From NCBI GenBank assembly GCA_005799475.1, contig SYGQ01000221.1, positions 1 through 11,017 of the forward strand: 11,017 nucleotides of DNA, written 5' to 3'. The first letter of the stretch is position 1. Each line of letters opens with the position of its first letter. Source of the DNA: Planctomycetia bacterium (GTDB taxonomy: Bacteria; Planctomycetota; Phycisphaerae; Phycisphaerales; SM1A02). Shown here piece after piece: positions 5,154 through 11,017 of the stretch. The notes under the pieces were generated by a model, which was given only the letters and a program-made list of their open reading frames with translations, had not been told where the DNA came from and made no database searches. The translations under genes and the position numbers were made by a program.

Positions 5154-6674
5154 ATGAGCACGGTTGGACGCCCGGCAATCATCGGTCGCCGCCTGATCGT
5201 GGGGCTCGAGATCCACATCGAACTGGCCACACGGTCGAAGATGTTCACGAGCGCTCCGAATGTGGCGCATCCCGAGTTCGGTGGCGCGGCCCCCAACACA
5301 CTTCTCGACCCGGTGGTGCTCGCGTTGCCTGGATCGCTGCCGGTGATGAACAAGGCGGCCGTCGAGATGTCGATGATGGTTGGCCTGGCGCTCCACGCCG
5401 AAATCGCGGGCGTTTCAAAGTGGGACCGGAAGAATTACTTCTACCCGGACCTTCCCAAGGGCTACCAGATCAGTCAGTACGACCGGCCGTTGTGCGTTGG
5501 GGGTTGGCATGAAATCGCGCTCGCTTCCGGCGGAACCAAGCGCATCGGCATCGTGCGCGCTCACCTCGAGGAGGACACAGGCAAACTTGGCCACGAACTC
5601 CCTGGTGGCGGCGAGTATCCAGGGTCGCTCGTCGACCTCAACCGTGCGGGGACGCCACTTCTCGAGGTCGTGACCGAACCCGACTTCGCGGGCGCCGACG
5701 AGGTCGTGCAATTCGCGCAGGACCTTCGCGACATCTGCCGATTCCTCGGCGTCACAGAGGGCGTGATGCAGAAGGGACACATGCGCTTCGAGCCCAATGT
5801 GAATCTCGCGCTCACGCTCGAGGGCGGTGCTGAAGTGCGAACACCCATCAGTGAAGTCAAGAATCTCAACTCGTTCCGTGCGCTCAAGGGGGCGATCGAG
5901 TTCGAGGCAAAGCGGCAGGAGCGAGACTGGATCGCCGACGGCCGCGTGCAGGGCCGGGGAATGAAGTCGACGCGTGGATGGGACGACGTGGCGATGGAGA
6001 CGGTGCTTCAGCGCGAGAAGGAGGACGCGCACGACTATCGCTACTTCCCGGATCCTGATCTCGTCGAAGTCGAGGTCGACGAGGCGTGGCTCGCACGAGT
6101 CCGGGGGCGAATGACCGAACTTCCGCACGCGCGGCGTGCGCGATACACCGCCGCCGGAATCGGCGAGAAGGATCTTCGGCAACTCATGGACCAGCCGGCG
6201 CTGTGCACTTTCTTCGACGCGTGCGTCGACGCCGCTGGTGGTGTCGCCGCCACGCAAGCGGTCGCCAAACTCATGCTCAACGCTGCGGCACGACGAGCGA
6301 ACGAGGTCGGGACGACTGTCGAGCGTCTCGGCATCACGCCCGTGCAGGTGGCGAAGGTCGCGGCACTGCGTGAGGGCGGCCTCATCTCGGCGCAGAGCGC
6401 CGACGCACTCCTTGGTCACTGCTGCGCCACGGACGAGGACCCCGAGTCCATCGCGCGCCGCGAGGGGCTACTCGTTCAGCGCGACGAGGGGCAATTGCAA
6501 GCGTGGGTCGATGCGGCGATCGCCGCCCACGAGCAGGCCGCGAGCGATGTGCGCGCGGGCAAGATGGCGGCCATCGGGAGGATCGTTGGAGCGGTCGTGA
6601 AGCAAGCCGGAGGTTCGGTTGACGGCAAGGCGGCGCAGGAGGCGATCGTCAAACGGTTGCGAGGCACCTCGTGA
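5154..6674 (+). CDS. gatB: Aspartyl/glutamyl-tRNA(Asn/Gln) amidotransferase subunit B
   Basis: A 506-residue protein, full length for GatB. With GatA and GatC it converts Glu-tRNA(Gln) or Asp-tRNA(Asn) to the amidated form; GatB is the kinase and tRNA-binding subunit. The N-terminal IVGLEIHIEL (15-24), KMFTSAP, VVLALPGSLPVMN and DRKNYFYPDLPKGYQISQYD (91-110) are GatB signatures, followed by RIGIVRAHLEEDTGKL, SLVDLNRAGTPLLEVVTEPD, a SEVKNLNSF segment and DYRYFPDPDL. The C-terminal YqeY-like tail ends with GKMAAIGRIVGAVV. ATG 5154 places the first conserved strand at the usual distance; the longer upstream frame would run over the divergent gene. gatA and gatC are not in the window, as is common when gat genes are scattered. 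It overlaps hpt by 4 bases (GTGA). Confidence 0.97.
   Translation: MSTVGRPAIIGRRLIVGLEIHIELATRSKMFTSAPNVAHPEFGGAAPNTLLDPVVLALPGSLPVMNKAAVEMSMMVGLALHAEIAGVSKWDRKNYFYPDLPKGYQISQYDRPLCVGGWHEIALASGGTKRIGIVRAHLEEDTGKLGHELPGGGEYPGSLVDLNRAGTPLLEVVTEPDFAGADEVVQFAQDLRDICRFLGVTEGVMQKGHMRFEPNVNLALTLEGGAEVRTPISEVKNLNSFRALKGAIEFEAKRQERDWIADGRVQGRGMKSTRGWDDVAMETVLQREKEDAHDYRYFPDPDLVEVEVDEAWLARVRGRMTELPHARRARYTAAGIGEKDLRQLMDQPALCTFFDACVDAAGGVAATQAVAKLMLNAAARRANEVGTTVERLGITPVQVAKVAALREGGLISAQSADALLGHCCATDEDPESIARREGLLVQRDEGQLQAWVDAAIAAHEQAASDVRAGKMAAIGRIVGAVVKQAGGSVDGKAAQEAIVKRLRGTS
6661..6664 (+). promoter_or_regulatory. Shine-Dalgarno site of hpt
   Basis: GAGG inside the end of gatB, 6 bases before GTG 6671. 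It supports the GTG start in the GTGA overlap. Confidence 0.5.
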
Positions 6675-7249
6675 GCGATCACGCTGTTCCCGAGTACTGG
6701 CTGCGCGAGGGCGTCGAACGGCTCTTGGTCGATGAGGCCGCCATTCAGCGCCGCGTCCGTGAACTCGGCGCGCAGCTCGCCCGCGAAATCAATGACGGGA
6801 AGGACATCGTTCTCATTCCGGTCTTGACGGGCGCCATCATCTTTGCCGCGGACCTGATGCGCGCCATCCCGTCGCGAGTGCGCATCGGCATGGTGAGTGT
6901 CAGCAGTTACGGCGCATCGACGACGAGCCAAGGCGCCATTCGCGCCGGAGAGTTGCCCAAGGGCATCACGGGCAAGCATGTCGTCATCGTCGACGAGATC
7001 CTCGACTCAGGCGCGACGGTTCGATTGCTGCGGCGCGAAATCGGTGCGCTCGCCCCCGCCTCGCTGCGGGTGTGCGTGCTCCTGCGCAAGCAACGCGCGC
7101 AAGCACTCTCGACGGAGTGCGAGATGGTCGGCTTCGACATCCCCGACGAATTCGTCGTGGGCTACGGGCTCGACTTCAACGACGAGTTCCGCAACATGCC
7201 GTTTGTCGGTGTGCTGGGCCAAGCGGCGATCCGCGCGAGGTCTGGGTGA
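6671..7249 (+). CDS. hpt: Hypoxanthine(-guanine) phosphoribosyltransferase
   Basis: A 192-residue cytosolic purine-salvage enzyme that joins hypoxanthine or guanine to PRPP to give IMP or GMP. The N-terminal half has IVLIPVLTGAIIFAADLMR (47-65), the usual 'LxGxxxFxxDL' loop, then MVSVSSYG. The PRPP-binding motif is HVVIVDEILDSGATV (103-117), with the acidic pair Asp108-Glu109 and Asp112. The C-terminal VGFDIPDEFVVGYGLDFND (153-171) carries the purine-binding and YGxDxxxxxRxLP-like segment that distinguishes Hpt from other type I phosphoribosyltransferases. The start is GTG 6671 in the gatB stop, with GAGG upstream. It is the middle gene of a three-gene operon and overlaps the next gene (GTGA). 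Salvage and tRNA amidation have no direct link, so co-transcription probably serves growth-rate control rather than a shared pathway. Confidence 0.95.
   Translation: MSDHAVPEYWLREGVERLLVDEAAIQRRVRELGAQLAREINDGKDIVLIPVLTGAIIFAADLMRAIPSRVRIGMVSVSSYGASTTSQGAIRAGELPKGITGKHVVIVDEILDSGATVRLLRREIGALAPASLRVCVLLRKQRAQALSTECEMVGFDIPDEFVVGYGLDFNDEFRNMPFVGVLGQAAIRARSG
7237..7240 (+). promoter_or_regulatory. Shine-Dalgarno site of the PH-like membrane protein gene
   Basis: GAGG near the end of hpt, 5 bases before GTG 7246. It favours the GTG inside the hpt stop over the longer open frame that starts at 7072 within hpt. Confidence 0.5.
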
Positions 7250-7884
7250 GTCCCGCGCTTGCCGATCCGCTGACCGAGCTCCAGTCGGTCGCAGGGTTCT
7301 CCGAGTCCGTGCGCGCCGCCACCGGCATCGTGAGCGAAGACGAGACGATTCTGCTGATGGTGCGGCCGAGTCCATGGTTCATTGTGGCCACCACCGCGAA
7401 CGCGCTTCCGGCCGCCGTGGCTGCGGGCGCCGCACTCGCGGTCGCCACGCTGGACAAGGCGATTCCATGGGATGTCGTGGGCGCGCTTTTCGCGTCGCTC
7501 ACCATCCTCGTCGCGCGTGGCGCCTGGCAAGCCGTGGACTGGTTCCTCCGCGTGTACATCTTGACCGACCGGCGCATCGTCGTCCGTCGCGGGGCGATTC
7601 CCGAGGTCTACGAATGCATGCTCAACGAGGTCGCTGGCATTGGACAGCCGCGCCGATGGATCGAGCGGCTCGCCGATACCGGTTCACTCGCCGTCATGCG
7701 CGGGCCATCGCAGCGCGTGCGCCGCGCGAGGCGAGTCGCGTCGGGGCGCATCGCCGGCGAGGCAGGTCGGGGTGGGCCTAGTGTGCCGAAAGTCCGCGTG
7801 GATCCGACGCTCGAATGGTCCGTGATCCGACAGAGCGAGGCGATTCGTCGAACGATTCTCGCGGCCATCACGCGCTACCGCTGA
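7246..7884 (+). CDS. Membrane protein with a bacterial PH-like (YdbS/bPH2) domain
   Basis: A 212-residue protein from GTG 7246. Two membrane segments are visible: about 43-69 (PWFIVATTANALPAAVAAGA...) and about 76-96 (VVGALFASLTILVARGA). Directly after the second comes FLRVYILTDRRIVVRRGAI (100-118), the signature with which bPH2/DUF304 proteins begin their PH-like beta-barrel after a membrane hairpin. MLNEVAGIGQPRRWIERL fits the next strand and helix. Residues 152-175 are rich in Arg and Gly and may be a disordered loop inside the domain. The C-terminal helix (WSVIRQSEAIRRTILAAI) is typical of PH folds. Function is unknown; bPH2 proteins are membrane-bound and some are linked to envelope stress or SigW-type immunity. 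It is coupled to hpt by a GTGA overlap and ends 5 bases from the convergent J-protein gene. Confidence 0.82.
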   Translation: MSPALADPLTELQSVAGFSESVRAATGIVSEDETILLMVRPSPWFIVATTANALPAAVAAGAALAVATLDKAIPWDVVGALFASLTILVARGAWQAVDWFLRVYILTDRRIVVRRGAIPEVYECMLNEVAGIGQPRRWIERLADTGSLAVMRGPSQRVRRARRVASGRIAGEAGRGGPSVPKVRVDPTLEWSVIRQSEAIRRTILAAITRYR

Positions 7885-7903
7885 GTCGACTACCGCCAGC
7901 GGT
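7877..7903. terminator. Inverted repeat across convergent stop codons (weak terminator candidate)
   Basis: ACCGCTG (7877-7883) pairs with CAGCGGT (7897-7903), with a 13-base loop that contains GTCGAC. It spans the stops of both convergent genes. There is no T-run on either strand, so a role as bidirectional terminator is only possible, not shown. Confidence 0.25.
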
Positions 7904-8822
7904 TCTGTCGCGGATCTCCGAGTCGTGTGCCGATGTCGCGCAGCGCCGAAGCGTCTGACTCTGAGAGAGCGCTCGGGGCCACGACCTGAATCACGGCATA
8001 GAAATCGCCGGGAGGGCCCATCGTTGGCGCGATACCGCGACCGGCAACGCGCAGTCGCTTGCCGCTCGAAGTCCCCGGCGGCACCTTCATGGAGATCGTC
8101 CCCTTCAGAAGTGGCACCTCCACACTGGCACCAAGCGCAGCCTCCGCCATCGTGATCGGTACTTCGACGGCGATGTCGAGTCCGTCGCGAGTGAACCACG
8201 GGTGCGGTGCCGCGGTCACATGCAGCAGGAGATCGCCCGCGGCGCCGCCGCCCGTGCCCGGATGTCCCTTGCCCGCAAGTCGCACGGTCCCGCCGCTCGG
8301 GACTCCCGCGGGGATCTTCACATCGATGGAGACCGCCTTACCGCTGGCGTCCTGGAGGCTCACATTGCGCACGCCACCAAGTGCGGCCGTCAGGAAGTCG
8401 ACGACAATGTCGAGGCTGATGCTCTCGCCCGTGCGAGACACCGGCCCTCGCGTGCGCGGGCGCGTCGACCCAGCCGGGCCCGACCCCCGAAAGAAATCCC
8501 CAATCCCCCCGAGTCCACCGAGCATTTCCTCAAGGTCTTCGTGACTGACATTCTGCCACGGGCCGCCGCCCTGACCGGTGCCGCTCGGAGCACCGCCCGC
8601 ACCAGAGACCCCCGAGTGCCCGAACTGGTCGTAGCGCGTTCGCCGCGCCGAGTCGGAGAGAACCTCGTACGCCTCTTGGATCTCTGCGAATCGAGTGGCG
8701 GCCTCAGGCGCTTTGTTGCGGTCGGGATGGAACTGCTTGGCGAGTTTTCGGTGGGCGCGGCGGACCTCATCGTCGGTCGCGGTGCGACCGACCCCAAGAA
8801 CTTCGTAGAAGTCCCGCGCCAT
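7890..8822 (-). CDS. Class B (CbpA-like) DnaJ-family co-chaperone
   Basis: A 310-residue J-domain protein that should stimulate DnaK ATPase and hand over unfolded clients in the cytosol. The J domain is residues 1-68: DFYEVLGV, then HPD at 32-34 (the residues essential for DnaK stimulation), FAEIQEAYEVLSD and RTRYDQFG. A Gly-rich linker follows (about 69-120). The CXXCXGXG zinc fingers of true DnaJ are absent, which with the length makes it CbpA-like. Two C-terminal client-binding beta-domains follow (about 133-205, with IDVKIPAGVPSGGTVRLAGKG, and about 206-285, with VEVPLLKGTISMKVPPGTSSGKRLRVAGRG). Residues 286-310 are a short polar tail where CbpA has a dimerisation region. Start ATG 8822 gives the standard MARDFYEVLGV opening; an upstream Met in the same frame lies inside the divergent gene. 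A TATACT box sits 8 bases upstream. Confidence 0.94.
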   Translation of the reverse strand: MARDFYEVLGVGRTATDDEVRRAHRKLAKQFHPDRNKAPEAATRFAEIQEAYEVLSDSARRTRYDQFGHSGVSGAGGAPSGTGQGGGPWQNVSHEDLEEMLGGLGGIGDFFRGSGPAGSTRPRTRGPVSRTGESISLDIVVDFLTAALGGVRNVSLQDASGKAVSIDVKIPAGVPSGGTVRLAGKGHPGTGGGAAGDLLLHVTAAPHPWFTRDGLDIAVEVPITMAEAALGASVEVPLLKGTISMKVPPGTSSGKRLRVAGRGIAPTMGPPGDFYAVIQVVAPSALSESDASALRDIGTRLGDPRQNRWR

Positions 8823-8830
8823 CGAACTCG

Positions 8831-8836
8831 AGTATA
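8831..8836 (-). promoter_or_regulatory. Candidate -10 box of the J-protein gene, predicted leaderless
   Basis: TATACT (5 of 6 to consensus) on the minus strand, 8 bases before ATG 8822, with no Shine-Dalgarno sequence between. It lies in a 49-base divergent intergenic region, 23 bases from the oppositely facing box of the 4Fe-4S/TPR gene. Confidence 0.55.
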
Positions 8837-8859
8837 GGAGTCGCCCGCTCGCGACCATC

Positions 8860-8865
8860 TAGCAT
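8860..8865 (+). promoter_or_regulatory. Candidate -10 box of the 4Fe-4S/TPR gene, predicted leaderless
   Basis: TAGCAT, 6 bases before ATG 8872, the same spacing as at gatB. No Shine-Dalgarno site is present. It supports ATG 8872 over the internal ATG at 8959. Confidence 0.45.
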
Positions 8866-8871
8866 GAACCC

Positions 8872-10875
8872 ATGGAGTCGGCGTCGCAGCACCTCCCGAT
8901 CCTCAATCAGGGCGACCGCTGCGCGAGCGCGCGAGAGGCACCCATCCGCCCTTCGCGGATGACCAAGCGCCGATTCGCCGTGCTCATCGTGGTGCAGGTG
9001 TTGATGGTGCTGCACATCGTTCAATGGCTCCTCATGGGCTCGACGCTGGCGCCTGTGGAACCAAGCGAGTCAATGGAGACGCTCAAGCACGGCGCCGTGA
9101 CGGTGGGGTTCATCCTGTTCGCGCTGGCGATCCTCTCGACCGCCGTCATGGGTCGTTGGTTCTGCGGGTGGGGATGCCATGTCGTGCTGCTCCAGGACTG
9201 GTGCACGCGGATTCTGCACAGGTGGGGGATCCGCCCGCGCGCGTTCCGATCGCGTTTTCTCCTCTGGCTCCCGTTGGGGCTTGCGACCTACATGTTTGCG
9301 TGGCCGGTCATCTACCGATTCGCCGTCGCTCCATTCGTGCAGCCAGACCTCGAGTGGCCGGGACTCACATGGCGGCTCACGACGACCGACTTCTGGGCCA
9401 CATTTCCTGGATGGATGACGGCGATCCCGTTTCTCCTGATCTGCGGATTCCTCACGGTGTACTTCCTAGGCCAGAAGGGGTACTGCACCTACGCGTGCCC
9501 CTACGCGGGAGTGTTCGTGCCGATGGAGCCGCTGGCTCTGGGAAGGATCCGCGTCAACAGCGACTGCGAGGGCTGCGGTCACTGCACCGCCGTGTGCACC
9601 TCGAATGTTCGCGTGCATGAGGAAGTCGCGCGATACGGGATGGTCGTCGATCCCGGGTGCATGAAGTGCATGGACTGCGTAAGCGTGTGCCCAAAGAACG
9701 CGCTGTCGTTCGGGCTTGGATCTCCCGCCGCCGGCGTGCGCAGAGTTCCGTCGACGACGCGGCACTGGGATCTCTCCCTGCGTGGAGAAGTCGCGCTGGC
9801 GTTCGCGGCGCTGCTTTCGTTCTACGCGGTGTACTTCCCGTTCGGCCAGTCAGCCGCAAAGAGTTCATTGCCGCTGCTGTTTGCCAGCGGCATCGCCGTG
9901 TGCGCAGCCTTCATGGCGTGGAAGTCGTGGAGCGTTCTGCGAGCCAAGACCGTAGGGTTCCATCGCTGGAATCTCGTGCGGGAGGGGCGCATTCGGCGTG
10001 GCGGTGTCGCATGGGTCGCCATGACGGCTGTCGTCTTCGCGGTGTTGGTCGATCTCCTTGTGGTGAATGTCGCCGGCTACCTCGCCTACCGCATGGACCT
10101 GCTCGTCCAGGTCACAGAAGGTGCGGTCTTCTCGCCCGGCCGGCCAGAGTTGCCGCCTGAGATCGCGCGCAGCGCGCGTGCGGCGAGCGCGCTCTATGTC
10201 GCCGCGGGTCCGATCGGTGAAGGGGGAGTCTCCTTGATCGGCGACCCTGGCAATGGCATCGCCATGCGTCGCGCGTGGCTTCACAGTGTGCTTGGGGAGT
10301 TCGAGAAGGCCGAGACGATTCTTCGCACGGCGTGGCGTGCGGAAGAGCGCGAGCCCATCGCGATCACGATTGGCCGTGTCCTTCGGGCGCAGGGCAAGCG
10401 ACAAGAGTCCGACGCGTGGTTCGCTTCGACGACCGCGGCACACCCGGCCTGGATCGCCCTTGAGGGCGAAGAGCGGACATGGCTCTTCAGCGAGGGGCGT
10501 GAACGGGAGGCATTCGCCATTGCGCATGCGCGAGCGCGACGCGACGGAAGCGGGTCGATGGCGGAACGACGACTATCGGCGTTGCTGATCGAACAGGGAG
10601 ACACGGCACAGGTCGAGGAGGGGATCTTGCTCGCGAAGGCCTCGCTAGAGCGGGATGGGTCGAGTCCCTACGCGCTCGTTGCCATCGGGACGGGCTACCT
10701 CCGGCTCCGACGAGCCGATGAAGCAATCGCGCCGCTCATGCGCGCCGCAGAACTTGCCCCCGAGGATCCGCGCATTCAAGACCTGCTGGGGGAGGCGTAC
10801 GAAGCAAGCGCAGACCCCGCTGGCGCGCAGCGCGCGCGCGATGCCGCGCAGGCGATCCGACACGGCAATTCCTAG
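8872..10875 (+). CDS. NapH/CcoG-like polyferredoxin membrane protein fused to a TPR-like domain
   Basis: A 667-residue protein. Residues 1-400 form a membrane electron carrier: membrane segments near 35-55, 75-93, 126-148, 182-200, 307-325, 333-350 and 381-403. GRWFCGWGCHVVLLQDWC (94-111) and GYCTYACPYAGVF (203-215) are the paired Cys motifs of the NapH/NosR/CcoG family; the Pro after the second Cys is His103 here. Two 4Fe-4S ferredoxin sites follow: Cys232, 235, 238, 242 and Cys263, 266, 269, 273, each CxxCxxCxxxC and probably cytosolic. Residues about 425-660 are alpha-helical with TPR-like repeats, clearest at ALVAIGTGYLRLRRADEAIA and AAELAPEDPRIQDLLGEAY. CcoG proper ends in an Ig-like domain instead. 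The TPR part, after the last membrane segment, may dock a partner. The electron donor and acceptor are unknown. No cbb3 oxidase or nitrate/nitrous oxide genes lie nearby, so the CcoG copper-assembly role should not be assumed. Confidence 0.88.
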   Translation: MESASQHLPILNQGDRCASAREAPIRPSRMTKRRFAVLIVVQVLMVLHIVQWLLMGSTLAPVEPSESMETLKHGAVTVGFILFALAILSTAVMGRWFCGWGCHVVLLQDWCTRILHRWGIRPRAFRSRFLLWLPLGLATYMFAWPVIYRFAVAPFVQPDLEWPGLTWRLTTTDFWATFPGWMTAIPFLLICGFLTVYFLGQKGYCTYACPYAGVFVPMEPLALGRIRVNSDCEGCGHCTAVCTSNVRVHEEVARYGMVVDPGCMKCMDCVSVCPKNALSFGLGSPAAGVRRVPSTTRHWDLSLRGEVALAFAALLSFYAVYFPFGQSAAKSSLPLLFASGIAVCAAFMAWKSWSVLRAKTVGFHRWNLVREGRIRRGGVAWVAMTAVVFAVLVDLLVVNVAGYLAYRMDLLVQVTEGAVFSPGRPELPPEIARSARAASALYVAAGPIGEGGVSLIGDPGNGIAMRRAWLHSVLGEFEKAETILRTAWRAEEREPIAITIGRVLRAQGKRQESDAWFASTTAAHPAWIALEGEERTWLFSEGREREAFAIAHARARRDGSGSMAERRLSALLIEQGDTAQVEEGILLAKASLERDGSSPYALVAIGTGYLRLRRADEAIAPLMRAAELAPEDPRIQDLLGEAYEASADPAGAQRARDAAQAIRHGNS

Positions 10876-10876
10876 G

Positions 10877-10891
10877 CACCGTGAACCGGTG
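10877..10891 (+). terminator. Small hairpin after the 4Fe-4S/TPR gene (weak terminator candidate)
   Basis: CACCG and CGGTG with a 5-base loop (TGAAC), one base after the stop. The stem is only 5 bp and no T-run follows, so termination here is doubtful. Confidence 0.2.
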
Positions 10892-10907
10892 ACGCCGGGC
10901 CATTCGT

Positions 10908-10913
10908 TATCCT
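10908..10913 (+). promoter_or_regulatory. Candidate -10 box of the PTS IIA-like gene
   Basis: TATCCT, identical to the box before the cytosolic cyclophilin gene, 14 bases before ATG 10928. It would give a leader of about 7 bases with no Shine-Dalgarno sequence. Confidence 0.45.
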
Positions 10914-10927
10914 CGGTCCACTCAGCG

Positions 10928-11017
10928 ATGCCGCCGGCAAGCCAGCCAAACTTCTCGATCGCCACGCTTCTTTCGCCGCAGGCGATCCGGGTTCCACTGG
11001 TGGCCTCAGAGCGCAGA
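10928..11017 (+). CDS. Start of a PTS IIA (PtsN/fructose IIA-type) protein, partial
   Basis: Thirty codons from ATG 10928 to the right edge, in frame and open. FSIATLLSPQAIRVPLVASE (residues 9-28) matches the opening of PTS EIIA-fructose/PtsN domains, which usually read 'l-x-dlL-x-P-x-x-I-x-l-x-l-x-a' and begin near residue 1. These proteins take a phosphate from a PTS relay on a His that would lie beyond the window, for sugar uptake or regulation. The call rests on a short segment and on the promoter-like box upstream. In the opposite strand the same bases have open frames, but no recognisable protein. Confidence 0.58.
   Translation, partial: MPPASQPNFSIATLLSPQAIRVPLVASERR

Noticed and set aside
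5415..6419. Minus-strand 334-residue frame opposite gatB
   Set aside because: No domain or motif, antisense to an unambiguous gatB, and no start signals.
1660..8822. A dedicated proteostasis island (clpS, two cyclophilins, J-protein)
   Set aside because: The genes are on different strands and in separate transcription units with unrelated genes between them, so clustering may be chance.
8872..10875. Assigning the polyferredoxin as ccoG (copper delivery to cbb3 oxidase)
   Set aside because: The C-terminal Ig-like domain of CcoG is missing and no cco or copper-handling genes are in the window, so only the broader NapH/CcoG-like family is claimed.
10645..10965. Minus-strand frame beginning MAIEKFGWLAGGIAEWTED, reminiscent of rhodanese or sulfatase-modifying motifs
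   Set aside because: Most of it is antisense to the 4Fe-4S/TPR gene and the resemblance fades after about 20 residues. The plus-strand PTS IIA-like start with a promoter box explains the same bases better.

Overview
The window looks like a piece of ordinary chromosome from a high-GC bacterium, most likely a planctomycete of the Phycisphaerae type. This is an inference from gene content and architecture: a NapH/CcoG-like 4Fe-4S membrane protein with a TPR tail, a secreted PA14 protein beside a lipoprotein of the 'WxGG' type, two cyclophilins, GatB-type tRNA amidation and very compact 4-base gene overlaps. No mobile element, CRISPR array, prophage or defence cassette is visible, and most recognisable genes are housekeeping genes.

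Layout. Positions 1-1417 (minus strand): a lipoprotein gene (533-1417) translationally coupled to a PA14-domain secreted protein that runs off the left edge (536 down to 1). Positions 1437-1546 (minus): tRNA-Cys(GCA) followed by a strong hairpin terminator. Positions 1660-2858 (plus): clpS overlapping a secreted protein of unknown function built from two copies of one domain. Positions 2899-3755 (plus): a cytosolic cyclophilin overlapping a MazG-like nucleotide pyrophosphohydrolase. Positions 3776-5081 (minus): an exported cyclophilin with an extra N-terminal region, and at its 3' end a possible small out-of-frame ORF or a frameshift. Positions 5154-7884 (plus): gatB-hpt-membrane PH-like protein, a tightly coupled operon. 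Positions 7890-8822 (minus): a class B (CbpA-like) J-domain protein. Positions 8872-10875 (plus): the 4Fe-4S/TPR fusion. Positions 10928-11017 (plus): the first 30 codons of a likely PTS IIA (PtsN-type) protein that runs off the right edge. No stretch over 300 bases lacks a gene.

Together, several genes concern protein quality and folding (ClpS, two cyclophilins, a J-protein), others nucleotide metabolism and translation (MazG-like, Hpt, GatB, tRNA-Cys), and the rest membrane or redox functions.

The most striking pattern is in expression signals. Nearly every first gene of a transcription unit has a TAnnnT -10 box only 6-14 bases before the start codon and no Shine-Dalgarno sequence, which predicts leaderless or near-leaderless mRNAs. 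Several downstream cistrons start within 4-base overlaps (ATGA, GTGA, TTGA), three of them preceded by good Shine-Dalgarno sites. clpS is the exception: its box lies farther away and it has its own GGAG. I did not find a clearly new biological system. The best leads are this leaderless signature, the duplicated-domain protein coupled to clpS, the 4Fe-4S/TPR fusion, and the unresolved 3' end of the exported cyclophilin.
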